60,959 nucleotides of DNA, taken from a virus. Made by a program: the position numbers and the translations under genes. This document shows, one piece after another, positions 6,935 through 15,120 of the stretch (within the stretch, counting starts at the first letter, position 1; every line of letters starts with the position of its first letter). The stretch spans positions 1-60,959 of the IMG/VR virus record IMGVR_UViG_3300021960_000075; one strand, given 5' to 3'. The notes under the pieces were generated by a model, which saw only the letters and a program-made list of their open reading frames with translations, was not told the origin of the DNA and searched no databases.

Positions 6935-9481
6935 ATGGCTGAAAATAAAAGTTTTTATAGAAGAGCAGTAGAATACCTCCAAGCTCCACCACAAAGAGTG
7001 AATAATACTTCAGGTGTAAAAAGAGGTTCATTAGATAAGTACGAACAAGTACAAAATTCTGTTTGGGGTTACAATACACAATCTGGTTACTTTCCACAAA
7101 AATTAATTGATGAACTTGGAGATGGCTTAGGTAATTCTGCTGTAGTCGCTTGTTTGAATGTGTTGGCAACTTCCTTTGCTGAGCCAATGCTTAAAGTTTA
7201 TAAAAAACAAGAAGGTGGAAAACTAGAACAAGATGCTCATCCACTTGAAGTCTTAATGCAAAGACCAAATGAATTTATTTCAGGCGGTGTTCTTTCTCAC
7301 TATATTGTTACTTCCTTATCAGCACACGGAGATGCTTTTTTACTAAAAGTTAAAAATAACAAAAATCAAGTTGTCCAATTAATTCCATTGATGCCTTCCT
7401 ATGTAAAAGTTAGAGGAAATGAAAAAGAATTAATTACACATTATGAATATCACGCTGTTCAAAGAAGAAATGATTTAAATCCTAACTTTATAGAGATACC
7501 TAGAGAAAATATGGTTCACATCCGTCAAGGTATGGACCCTGATGACCACAGAAGAGGTTTTTCGCCACTACGTTCTGTAATGAGAGAGCTAGCTGGTGAC
7601 GAAGCAGCAGGACAATTCGCTGTTGCTTTGTTACACAATATGGCAGTTCCGGGAGTTATTTTATCTCCTAAAGACGACACTATGGGTGGACCAAGTAGAG
7701 AAGAAGCAGAAGCTATAGCACAGTCTTTTAAATCTAAATTTTCAGGAGCTAACAGAGGTGCTCCAATGATTATGACAGGTGCTATGGATATTCAAGTTGT
7801 ATCGTTTACACCTGAGCAGTTAGACCTTAAAGGTTTAAGAAGATTGCCTGAAGAGAGAGTTTCTTCAGTTTTAGGTGTGCCCGCAATTCTCGCCGGACTC
7901 GGGGCTGGATTGGAAGCGGCAACCTACAACAACACTCGTGAATTAAGAGAGTTTTTTACGGAGCAAAAAATGATTCCTATGTGGTCTGCTGTAGCAGCTG
8001 AATTAACACATCAATTATTACATAGAGACTTTGTAAATAACGATTATGAATATTTTTGTGCTTATGACTTAGACCAAGTTAGAGCATTATCAGGTGACCG
8101 ACAAGAGCAAGTTAAAACTATGAACTCAGGAGTTCAGGGTGGATTTGTAACAATAGGAGAAGCGAGAAGGGCATTAGGACTAGACACTGATGAATCACAC
8201 GACGTATATTTACGACCATTGAATATGGTGGCTGTGCCAGAGGGTGAAACAGGAGTTGTGACCTTACCAAAGGAGCCTGACACCCCAGCACAACCATCAG
8301 ATGTTTCTGATGATAATAATGATGAAGAACAACCAATGGAAATTACTATTGATGAAAACGGCAAAGCTACATTAAATAGCGATAGTTTTAAACCTGAAAC
8401 TAACAGAAGTAAAAGAGTTGTTAGAAGAAAGAAAGAAGTTTCTATTGATTTAACAATGGAGTTTAAAGCTTCTGAAGGAGATTATCTCATAGATGATAAA
8501 GCACCAGCTATTTCAGCTCAAGTTAAAAAAGTTTTAGAAAAGAAAGTTAAAGACCACAATGCTTCTAATCCTAAATACAAAGCTAGTTATGGTATGTTAG
8601 CTACAGTATTTAAACGAGGTGTAGGTGCTTATCGTACAAATCCTTCATCAGTTAGAGGAAATGTTACAAGTGCTACTCAATGGGGTATTGCTAGAGTAAA
8701 TGCATTCTTAAAAGGACTTAAAGGTTCTTTCCCTAGAAAACCATTTGACCAAGATTTATTACCAAGTGGTCATCCATTAAGTTCAAAAAAAGGTATGAAG
8801 TTAGCTAGTGTAAAAGTTGGACAAACAGTTAGTTGGTCAATTAATAAAGACCCTGACCCACCTTCAATAGTTCACGGTGTAGTTGTTTCTGTTAATTCAG
8901 AGAAAAAAGAAGCAACTATGAATGTTTGGGCAATTATGGAAGATGGTTCTCATAAAAAAACAGATAGAAACGTAACAATGCCTTTTAGTAAACTAAAAGC
9001 TATTAAAGACTGGCGTGATGAAACTAAAGCTGCAAAAGATAAAATTACGAACTTTCCTTCATCAGGAGATAATCAAAAGATTAGTTTAAGTAATTCTAAG
9101 TTTAAACAATTTCCTGACCACGCTTATGTTAAAGATTTGAAAGAAAATTATCCAAGAATATGGAGAAGAGCTGGTACCGGTGGTAACCCTCCAACTTCTT
9201 TTACTGGAAATGATGCTTTCAGAAATTGGGCAAAATATAAATCAGGAGACAGAAGCCCAGCAGTTCTTGCTTGGGTAAAAAGAAGAGAAAGCTTTATGGC
9301 TCGACACGAAGGTAACACTCGTCTTAACGGTATTATTGCTGTTATGAAATGGGGAGGCGTTACTAAGTCAGGTGTTAGTGCTATGAAAAAAATCGTCAAT
9401 GAGCAAAAACAAAAAGAGCGAGATAGAGCAAAAAAAGCTAACGATATGATTAGCCCTGACAGTGACGATTTGACAGGTTAA
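6935..9481 (+). CDS. HK97-type portal protein with large C-terminal extension, 848 aa
   Basis: The dodecameric portal ring through which DNA enters and leaves. Residues about 30-430 show the HK97-family portal pattern (NSAVVACLNVLATSFAEPML, HPLEVLMQRPN, HGDAFLL, GFSPLRSV, LGVPAILAGLG). This part is of normal portal length. A Pro/Asp-rich linker follows, and then some 350 extra residues. These comprise a basic segment with YGMLATVFKRGVGAYRT and WGIARVNAFL, a small beta domain at about 623-690 (VKVGQTVSWS...HGVVVSV) that resembles Tudor-like Hva1 domains, and a C-terminal IWRRAGTGGNPPTSF / RHEGNTRL motif seen in other phage structural proteins. It starts one base after the terL stop. Confidence 0.88.
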   Translation: MAENKSFYRRAVEYLQAPPQRVNNTSGVKRGSLDKYEQVQNSVWGYNTQSGYFPQKLIDELGDGLGNSAVVACLNVLATSFAEPMLKVYKKQEGGKLEQDAHPLEVLMQRPNEFISGGVLSHYIVTSLSAHGDAFLLKVKNNKNQVVQLIPLMPSYVKVRGNEKELITHYEYHAVQRRNDLNPNFIEIPRENMVHIRQGMDPDDHRRGFSPLRSVMRELAGDEAAGQFAVALLHNMAVPGVILSPKDDTMGGPSREEAEAIAQSFKSKFSGANRGAPMIMTGAMDIQVVSFTPEQLDLKGLRRLPEERVSSVLGVPAILAGLGAGLEAATYNNTRELREFFTEQKMIPMWSAVAAELTHQLLHRDFVNNDYEYFCAYDLDQVRALSGDRQEQVKTMNSGVQGGFVTIGEARRALGLDTDESHDVYLRPLNMVAVPEGETGVVTLPKEPDTPAQPSDVSDDNNDEEQPMEITIDENGKATLNSDSFKPETNRSKRVVRRKKEVSIDLTMEFKASEGDYLIDDKAPAISAQVKKVLEKKVKDHNASNPKYKASYGMLATVFKRGVGAYRTNPSSVRGNVTSATQWGIARVNAFLKGLKGSFPRKPFDQDLLPSGHPLSSKKGMKLASVKVGQTVSWSINKDPDPPSIVHGVVVSVNSEKKEATMNVWAIMEDGSHKKTDRNVTMPFSKLKAIKDWRDETKAAKDKITNFPSSGDNQKISLSNSKFKQFPDHAYVKDLKENYPRIWRRAGTGGNPPTSFTGNDAFRNWAKYKSGDRSPAVLAWVKRRESFMARHEGNTRLNGIIAVMKWGGVTKSGVSAMKKIVNEQKQKERDRAKKANDMISPDSDDLTG

Positions 9482-9528
9482 AATAGTATATTATATAAGA
9501 AAGGTAATTTTTTTATAAGGCGAGTAAT

Positions 9529-10851
9529 ATGGATAAATTTAAAAAACAAATAGAATTTAAAACTGTAGACGACGAAAAAGGAAAAGTAGAAGCAGTTTTT
9601 TCAGTTTTCAACAATGTCGATACCGACGGTGATGTTGTTCTTCCGGGTTCAATAAAATCTGGATTCAAAGACAATCAAGTACCTATGGTGTTTGCTCACA
9701 AATGGGACCAACCAATTGGAAAAGGCGTTATACATTCAGATAACGAGAAAGCTACATTTAAAGGAAGTTTCTTTATGGAAACTGAGGCTGGTCGTGAAGC
9801 ATACCTATTAGCAAAAGAAATGGGTGACCTACAAGAATGGTCATTTGGTTTTAGAATCAATGATTATGAGTCCGGTAAGTTTAAAAAAGACGGAACCGAA
9901 GATGAAATTGATGTAAGATACCTAAAAGATTTAGAAGTCTATGAAGTTTCACCAGTACTCGTGGGTGCAAACAGAGAGACTTATACACTAGCTATTAAAT
10001 CAGGTGAAGATGCAATTTACGAAGCCTCAAATGTAGAAGAAAAAGCTGAAGTTCTTCCTGAAGTGTTTGACACAATTGAAGAAGCTGAAGCTAGAGCAAA
10101 AGAGTTAGGCTGTGAGGGACATCACAGTTACGAGCAAGACGGTAAAACTCTTTATATGCCTTGCAAATCACACGAAGATTTTGAAGAAGCTATGGGTAAA
10201 GAAGAGAATCAAGATAAAGATTCTAAATCTTCTGACCCAGAATGTGGATGCAATTGTGATTGTGGCTCTAAAGAAGAGTCAAAATCACAACACTGTTCTT
10301 ATGGCGATGACGGGAAATGTGCCAAAGAAATGGATGATGAAAAAAGTTTAGAGATTTCTGAAAAAGAATCCAGCTTGCAGGGAGTTCGATTTTCAGACGA
10401 GGTGAAGGATGTGCTTGCTGCATTAGAGAGCCTCATCGTAAGAGCGAAAGCAATTTCAATCTTACGTGAAAAAGATGGAAGGACAATATCGGAGAATGCT
10501 AGTTCTGCTCTTAGAGCAGTACAAGAGGATTTGAATGATGCTTGGAATGAGATAGATTCAATCCTTAGCGGTGATTCACCAGAGGAAGAGCCAGAAGAAG
10601 ATACTGAAGAAGTTCCAGTTGATGAAGCACCTGTTGAAGAAATTCAAGAGGAAGCAGAAATCGCTGAAGCTGAAGTTGAAGTTTCTGAGGAATCCGAAGT
10701 TGAAGTTATCGAAGAGGAAGAAGTAGAGGAAGTTGAAGAGGAAGAAGTCAATCTCGAAGAGGTAGACGCTGAATTTGAAGCTTTATTTGCTGACGCTCAA
10801 GAAAATATCGCTGAATCCTTAGTACTTGAACTAGACGACGAAGAAGTATAA
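9529..10851 (+). CDS. prohead protease with Cys-rich and acidic C-terminal extension, 440 aa
   Basis: Residues 1-165 are a typical HK97-like U35 protease: FSVFNNVDTDGDVVLPG, catalytic His57 in FAHKWD and Ser105 in EWSFGF, ending in LEVYEVSPVLVGAN. It matures the capsid by cleaving scaffold and capsid protein. The rest is unusual. It contains a module EARAKELGCEGHHSYE...YMPCKSHEDF, a cluster CGCNCDCG, and a long Glu-rich helical tail after residue 300 that could act as a built-in scaffold. It lies between portal and major capsid protein, as expected. Confidence 0.88.
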   Translation: MDKFKKQIEFKTVDDEKGKVEAVFSVFNNVDTDGDVVLPGSIKSGFKDNQVPMVFAHKWDQPIGKGVIHSDNEKATFKGSFFMETEAGREAYLLAKEMGDLQEWSFGFRINDYESGKFKKDGTEDEIDVRYLKDLEVYEVSPVLVGANRETYTLAIKSGEDAIYEASNVEEKAEVLPEVFDTIEEAEARAKELGCEGHHSYEQDGKTLYMPCKSHEDFEEAMGKEENQDKDSKSSDPECGCNCDCGSKEESKSQHCSYGDDGKCAKEMDDEKSLEISEKESSLQGVRFSDEVKDVLAALESLIVRAKAISILREKDGRTISENASSALRAVQEDLNDAWNEIDSILSGDSPEEEPEEDTEEVPVDEAPVEEIQEEAEIAEAEVEVSEESEVEVIEEEEVEEVEEEEVNLEEVDAEFEALFADAQENIAESLVLELDDEEV

Positions 10852-10884
10852 GCAAAAAAATATCTATATTGGAGATAAAAAATA

Positions 10885-12093
10885 ATGGCAAATTATAAAG
10901 AAGAAATTTCCAAGGTTAGAGCTCAGTTGAAAGAAGCTTTTGACTCTCAAGTAGATGGTAAATATACACCTGAAGCTAAAGAGAAAATCAAAGGTTTAAA
11001 TACTGAATTAGCAGGACTTATCGATAGCCAAAACTTAGAGAATTCAAAGTCTAAGAATGAAAAAGCTATGGAACAAGAAGTCTATGCATCTGAAACATCA
11101 CAAGCTGGACCAAAATCTGTTGGTCAAATGTTTGTTGAATCTGACGCCTACAAAGGCTACAGAGACAATGGTGTTAAAGGTGTAGATTCTGAAGTAGCTT
11201 TTAAAGCAACTTTAGGTGCTGGAACAACTGAACAATTTCCACCGGAAGTTCTAAGACAACCGGGAATCTTAGAGTACGCTCTTAGAGACCCAGACTCTGT
11301 CATTGGGCTTTTTGACCAAATTGATACAAACCAAAACTCATTTGCATATATGGAAGAAACAACCTTCACTAACGCTGCTGCAGAGCAAGCAGAAGAGGCA
11401 ACAACTGCTGAAGCTACATTAGACTTCACAGAACAAACTGCACCAATTAGAAAAGTTGGTGTCTTCTTGCCTGTTACTGAAGAACTTCTTGCTGATGTAT
11501 CTGGAATTCAAGGTTATGTCAATTCAAGATTAGCTGCAATGATGAAACTACGTTTGGACAGTCAATTACTTTCCGGAAACGGAACTGCACCAAACTTAGA
11601 AGGCGTATTAACAAAATCAGGAATCAATGCATTCGACTATACTGGCGGCCCTTATGGTGGCGAGTTAGGAAAAATTGGTCAAATCTATCAAGCAATCACT
11701 GAAATCAGAAAAGATGCTTTCGTAGAACCTGATGCAATTGTTATGCACCCATCAGACTGGTATGACATCGTTACATCCGTAACTGACATTACAACAAGTG
11801 GTTCTAAGAACCCATTGTTCGTAGTTGCAGGTGGATTCGGTGCTGATGCTGCTCCAAGAATTTGGGGACTCCCAGTCGTAGCTTCTACTGCAATTTCCGC
11901 AGGTACTGTACTTGTTGGTAAATTCGGTGGTGGCGAAGCTGCACACGTTGTAATGAGACAAGGTGTTGACTTAGCTGTATCTGACTCTCATAGTGACTTT
12001 TTCCTTAAAGGAAAATTAGCTATCAGAGCAACAATGAGACTTGGTCTTGTTGTTTACAGACAAGCTGCATTCTGTAAGATTACAAATATGTAA
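10885..12093 (+). CDS. major capsid protein, HK97 fold
   Basis: At 402 aa this is the usual size. The first ~60 residues form a charged helical delta-like domain (EEISKVRAQLKEAF) that serves as scaffold and is normally removed by the protease. The body has HK97-fold marks: a FAYMEET strand followed by an acidic linker, KVGVFLPVTEELLAD, the long spine helix with LDSQLLSGNG, AIVMHPSDWYDI, and a C-terminal FLKGKLAIRATMRLGLVV. The start has GGAGATAAAA upstream. A terminator follows, so this gene can be expressed above its neighbours. Confidence 0.92.
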   Translation: MANYKEEISKVRAQLKEAFDSQVDGKYTPEAKEKIKGLNTELAGLIDSQNLENSKSKNEKAMEQEVYASETSQAGPKSVGQMFVESDAYKGYRDNGVKGVDSEVAFKATLGAGTTEQFPPEVLRQPGILEYALRDPDSVIGLFDQIDTNQNSFAYMEETTFTNAAAEQAEEATTAEATLDFTEQTAPIRKVGVFLPVTEELLADVSGIQGYVNSRLAAMMKLRLDSQLLSGNGTAPNLEGVLTKSGINAFDYTGGPYGGELGKIGQIYQAITEIRKDAFVEPDAIVMHPSDWYDIVTSVTDITTSGSKNPLFVVAGGFGADAAPRIWGLPVVASTAISAGTVLVGKFGGGEAAHVVMRQGVDLAVSDSHSDFFLKGKLAIRATMRLGLVVYRQAAFCKITNM

Positions 12094-12096
12094 TTA

Positions 12097-12151
12097 AGTT
12101 CATTTATGTGGGGTAGGTAACTGCCCCACATAGAACTAAAAAAATTTTTTT
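12097..12151 (+). terminator. terminator after the major capsid gene
   Basis: AGTTC (12097-12101) and ATGTGGGG (12106-12113) pair with CCCCACAT (12124-12131) and GAACT (12133-12137), followed by A7T7. It likely ends part of the transcripts after the capsid gene. Confidence 0.75.
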
Positions 12152-12163
12152 AAAAGGAATAAA

Positions 12164-12412
12164 ATGGAATTTATAAAAGTAGAAACAGATATATGGCAAC
12201 TAGCTGACGGCAGCCTTTATGAAGGTGATGTTTCAGGCGTTAATGGTCAAGCTTCTAAAATTGCAAAAAAAGGTCACGAGTATAGTTCTGAGTATTTAGC
12301 AAAATATGGTTGGGGTGTTAAAAAAGAAGAAGCTGCTCCTAAGAAAAAAGCTGTTAAAAAAGACGCTGTAGAAGATAAAGCTGTTAAATCTGAAGACATA
12401 GAAGACAAGTAG
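12164..12412 (+). CDS. small Lys-rich head-region protein, 82 aa
   Basis: ATG at 12164 with AAAAGGA upstream. The N-terminal half is a compact domain (YKVET-like strand, YGWGVKK). The C-terminal half is low-complexity Lys/Ala/Glu/Asp (KKKAVKKDAVEDKAVK). Its position between capsid protein and connector suggests a minor head or DNA-binding protein. The family is not recognised. Confidence 0.5.
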   Translation: MEFIKVETDIWQLADGSLYEGDVSGVNGQASKIAKKGHEYSSEYLAKYGWGVKKEEAAPKKKAVKKDAVEDKAVKSEDIEDK

Positions 12413-12421
12413 AGGTAGCCA

Positions 12422-13108
12422 ATGGCACTTTCAACTGTTTCTGATGTTCAATCTGCCATTGGAATAGATGTTTCTTCAGCTGATGAAACTTCTATAACAA
12501 ATATATTTATACCGGCAGCAGACGCAGCTATCAAAAATTATATTGGTTATGATTTAGAATACTCTGCTTCAATAACTGATACCTTTGATGGCAACAATGA
12601 AGAAGAACTATTTACTTCTGTTGCACCGATAGTAGCCATATCTTCTTTAACAGAAGATGAAGTTGCTTTAACAGAGGGTAATCAAGAACATTATGTAGCT
12701 TATAAAAAGCTAGGTAGATTAAGAAAAGTAAATAACAAAAGATGGTCTGATATAAGGTATCAAAACATCTCAGTTACTTATTCTGCTGGATATTCTGACT
12801 CCGAGTCAGGTGTAGAAGATGTTCCAAAAGATTTAAAACTTATTAGTGCTAGGGCTGCTGGTAGATTATTTGTTGCCGCTGCTGCACTATCATCTCAACA
12901 ATCAACTGGAGAAGTTAGCACTCATAGTGCTGATAATTCAACAGATTCTCAATTTCAATTAGTTACAGAAGAATCAATTGGAGATTATAAAGCTAAATAC
13001 GAGTCTGTAGTTGATTTAATGAATCAAGAAATACTAACAAAAGCCGATAAATCAATACTTTCTAAATACAAACGACAATACTTTACATCGGCTTCTATTC
13101 TCGACTAG
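12422..13108 (+). CDS. head-tail connector (adaptor), 228 aa
   Basis: It resembles the gp6-like / DUF-type phage connector that docks under the portal. Features are an N-terminal helix pair (STVSDVQSAIG, IPAADAAIKNYIGYDLE), a beta section with VAPIVAISSLTEDE, RYQNISVTYSAGY, and a VPKDLKLISARAAGRLF helix. Length and position after the capsid gene fit the family. The ATG is preceded by GAGGTAGCC. Confidence 0.7.
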   Translation: MALSTVSDVQSAIGIDVSSADETSITNIFIPAADAAIKNYIGYDLEYSASITDTFDGNNEEELFTSVAPIVAISSLTEDEVALTEGNQEHYVAYKKLGRLRKVNNKRWSDIRYQNISVTYSAGYSDSESGVEDVPKDLKLISARAAGRLFVAAAALSSQQSTGEVSTHSADNSTDSQFQLVTEESIGDYKAKYESVVDLMNQEILTKADKSILSKYKRQYFTSASILD

Positions 13109-13117
13109 AATATAACT

Positions 13118-13312
13118 ATGGATGAGAATGAAATTAAATTTAATAAGGCACAACGCCAAGCGTATTTAAGGTCTATTGACTTAGATGCTTTAATTGAAGC
13201 AGTTTTAGAACAAATGAATTCTTTAAGAATGCAAAAAGTTAATTTAGTCAATGATATGGATGTTCTAGTTAACGATTATCTTAAGGTTTGTAAAAAACAC
13301 CCAATTAAGTAA
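13118..13312 (+). CDS. small helical hypothetical protein, 64 aa
   Basis: The protein is almost entirely predicted helix (QRQAYLRSIDLDALIEAVLEQM), with Met- and Leu-rich heptads suggesting a coiled coil. It overlaps the next start as TAATG. No recognisable domain. It probably belongs to the head operon. Confidence 0.5.
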   Translation: MDENEIKFNKAQRQAYLRSIDLDALIEAVLEQMNSLRMQKVNLVNDMDVLVNDYLKVCKKHPIK

Positions 13313-13551
13313 TGGCTAGATACGACTACAAATGTTCCAAATGTGAACATATATTTGAAGTTCAACATTCTATTAATGAAGACCCAAAGGTAAAATGTGA
13401 AAAATGTAAAGCAATATCTATTAGACAAATTAGCGGTAGGGTTAATTTATATGGAACTGTTGGTATTGATTGGAATACTGACCCTAGCAAAGTTTCTCAA
13501 TCTATGAGAGACAAAGCTAAGGCAGCATCCAAACGTAAAGTTCAATTTTAA
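13312..13551 (+). CDS. FmdB-type zinc-ribbon protein, 79 aa
   Basis: The N-terminal half matches the FmdB putative-regulator zinc ribbon: M-A-R-Y-D-Y-K-C-S-K-C with a second CEKC about 20 residues later, followed by I-R-Q-I-S-G. Such small ribbons are common in head modules of actinophages and other phages, where their role is unknown. The C-terminus is basic. Its end overlaps the convergent gene by 4 bases. Confidence 0.75.
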   Translation: MARYDYKCSKCEHIFEVQHSINEDPKVKCEKCKAISIRQISGRVNLYGTVGIDWNTDPSKVSQSMRDKAKAASKRKVQF

Positions 13552-13835
13552 GGATTAAAGTAACCTAAAATCCCGTAACCACAAGTTCCTGCTTCAATAC
13601 CTGCAACTGTGCAGTCTTCAGGAATAATACTGTCATCGTGTTCATCGACTATTTCTCCGTTATACCAAAATATAACATCTGTAAATACTTCTCTGTGAAC
13701 ACAATTAGCAGGTGGTGTTGTTGGGTCTAAATCTTCACAGTAAATTTCTGTGTAGTTATCCCAATAGTAATTAGGCATAGAGCCAACATTGTTACCCCCA
13801 CCTAAAATCATTAATGCTACAACAAAGTGAAACAT
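13548..13835 (-). CDS. secreted or membrane-anchored small protein, 95 aa
   Basis: Last gene of a leftward cassette, convergent with the FmdB-like gene. The first 15 residues (MFHFVVALMILGGGN) form a signal-like hydrophobic stretch. The rest is acidic with four Cys (CEDL, CVHR, CTVA, CGYG), compatible with disulfides outside the cytoplasm. It starts at a TAATG overlap. Not recognised; it may act in lysis or exclusion. Confidence 0.5.
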   Translation of the reverse strand: MFHFVVALMILGGGNNVGSMPNYYWDNYTEIYCEDLDPTTPPANCVHREVFTDVIFWYNGEIVDEHDDSIIPEDCTVAGIEAGTCGYGILGYFNP

Positions 13836-14017
13836 TAGTATCCTTTCTCTCGTAATTTTGCTTGGTACTCAGGGTTACAGTTAGCACAAGTATCTATATC
13901 CCACATATCTTCTTCTGTCTGAAATGTTTCCATAAATCTTCCACCGCACATACCGCAGTCGAACCAAGACCACATTTCTTTTTTAGTCTTATATATCCTG
14001 TATAGGCTTCTTTCCAT
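13835..14017 (-). CDS. double CxxC zinc-ribbon protein, 60 aa
   Basis: MERSLYRIYK... contains CGMCGGRF and CANC, a compact zinc ribbon spaced by about 20 residues. The ATG at 14017 has AGAGGG upstream; the in-frame ATG at 14029 does not. It sits in the leftward operon between two small genes. Function unknown. Confidence 0.6.
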   Translation of the reverse strand: MERSLYRIYKTKKEMWSWFDCGMCGGRFMETFQTEEDMWDIDTCANCNPEYQAKLREKGY

Positions 14018-14174
14018 TTTCCCTCTCATCTAATTGTTGAATCTGTTCATCAGAAAGAAACCATTCAGGCGGAAAGCCTTCTCTTTTTTTCTCTCTTTCC
14101 CACTTCCAAAGTTCTAATTGATACATAGCTCTTTCAATAAATGTATCAAGTAGGTTATTTAACTTACTAAGCAT
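13989..14174 (-). CDS. small hypothetical protein, 61 aa
   Basis: Start MLSKLNNLL at 14174, with GAAAGGAG upstream. It overlaps the end of the lysis gene by 8 bases. Helical and charged (ERAMYQLELWKWEREKKRE), soluble. The longer frame from 14291 would run through the lysis gene and is not used. It could be a partner of the transglycosylase, but nothing in the sequence proves it. Confidence 0.5.
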   Translation of the reverse strand: MLSKLNNLLDTFIERAMYQLELWKWEREKKREGFPPEWFLSDEQIQQLDERENGKKPIQDI

Positions 14175-14724
14175 TTTGCTCCTTTCTGTATTTGGAAATA
14201 TATTTCCAGTCTTTTTCCCAACACCATTTACTAGAGTTCCAATCACGCCATTGTGAACGACCGTAAATATCTTGAGATAGTAAATATCCAAACATAATGT
14301 TGTAATATTCGCTGTGTTGAACTTTTACAAATTCCATATTATATAAATCAATTGGTGTATCTTTAGGATGTCCATCGTAAGGATAACCTCTATAAGTCAT
14401 TACCCAAGTATCCCATCTAGGTAAGTCATACTCTTCTGCAATCCAATTCCAAGTCCAACTCACAAATTGAAATAAACCGGAGTCATTATTGCCTTCAGCA
14501 GTTCTTACTGCATCAGTATTACCTCTTGATTCACACCATATAACTTTTACTGCAGTAGATAGTTGCTTAGGGTCATCAAAGAAATATATTAAATGGTCAG
14601 CGTGTTCTCTTACATCACGAGATATAATAGAATCACACCATTTGTATTCTTCTAGATAATTTTGAGTTAGCAAAGCCTTTTGGGGTAAAGCTGTCGCTAG
14701 GAATATCAAACATTCAGCTATCAT
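14167..14724 (-). CDS. secreted lytic transglycosylase / lysozyme-like protein, 185 aa
   Basis: Probably cleaves peptidoglycan glycan strands. After a short hydrophobic N-terminus (AECLIFLATALPQ) the core shows VIWCESRGN with the likely catalytic Glu65, followed by NNDSGLFQFVSWTWNW (SGLFQF at 82-87). This E-S-R...G-L-F-Q pattern is typical of SLT and Rpf-like lysozyme-fold domains. It has its own promoter and AAAAGGA site. It is unusual to find this on the opposite strand in the middle of a head module. Confidence 0.7.
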   Translation of the reverse strand: MIAECLIFLATALPQKALLTQNYLEEYKWCDSIISRDVREHADHLIYFFDDPKQLSTAVKVIWCESRGNTDAVRTAEGNNDSGLFQFVSWTWNWIAEEYDLPRWDTWVMTYRGYPYDGHPKDTPIDLYNMEFVKVQHSEYYNIMFGYLLSQDIYGRSQWRDWNSSKWCWEKDWKYISKYRKEQNA

Positions 14725-14752
14725 ATAAACCTATCCTTTTCTTCATATAACT

Positions 14753-14781
14753 ATTATATCATAGTTGATATGAATTTGCAA
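14753..14781 (-). promoter_or_regulatory. promoter of the leftward lysis cassette
   Basis: Reading leftward: TTGCAA (14781-14776), 17-base spacer, TATAAT (14758-14753) preceded by TATGA. It gives a leader of about 25 bases with AAAAGGA before the gene starting at 14724. Confidence 0.75.
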
Positions 14782-14786
14782 GGATT

Positions 14787-15002
14787 TTATATATTAATTG
14801 CTTCCTGTATTACTTTTTCTTCTGAAGAACCTGTTACCGAAGTGATATATTCGTTAACAAATTCACCGTATTTGTTCTGCATTTTCTTATAAATAGCTGC
14901 TTCGTAGCAGTTTGCTATAGTACTCCAGCTAACAATTACAGTTTTTTCGCCATATTTAAGCATTTTTTGATGCTCATCTGACGCAATTAACTCGGGTTTC
15001 AA
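14787..15002 (-). CDS. small hypothetical protein, 71 aa, TTG start
   Basis: TTG start at 15002 with a strong GGAGG seven bases upstream. The protein (MKPELIASDEHQKMLKYGEK...) is a compact alpha/beta-looking soluble polypeptide without known motifs. It has a separate promoter and ends before the promoter of the transglycosylase. Confidence 0.55.
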   Translation of the reverse strand: MKPELIASDEHQKMLKYGEKTVIVSWSTIANCYEAAIYKKMQNKYGEFVNEYITSVTGSSEEKVIQEAINI

Positions 15003-15031
15003 TTAAAAACCTCCTACTATTTGCTACTCTA

Positions 15032-15060
15032 ATTATACTACATATTTCTGTATAGTGTGT
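15032..15060 (-). promoter_or_regulatory. promoter of the 15002 gene
   Basis: TATAAT at 15037-15032 (leftward) preceded by TATGTAG. The -35 is poor (TTTACA with long spacing). An extended -10 promoter is likely. Confidence 0.5.
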
Positions 15061-15085
15061 AAAAAATAAAAAAAGTGATAAAATT

Positions 15086-15114
15086 TTGCATTATTTTACA
15101 ATGTGTGGTAAAAT
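15086..15114 (+). promoter_or_regulatory. leaderless promoter for the gene at 15121
   Basis: TTGCAT at 15086-15091, 17-base spacer, TAAAAT at 15109-15114, then exactly six bases (GGGTAT) before the ATG. Confidence 0.75.
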
Positions 15115-15120
15115 GGGTAT

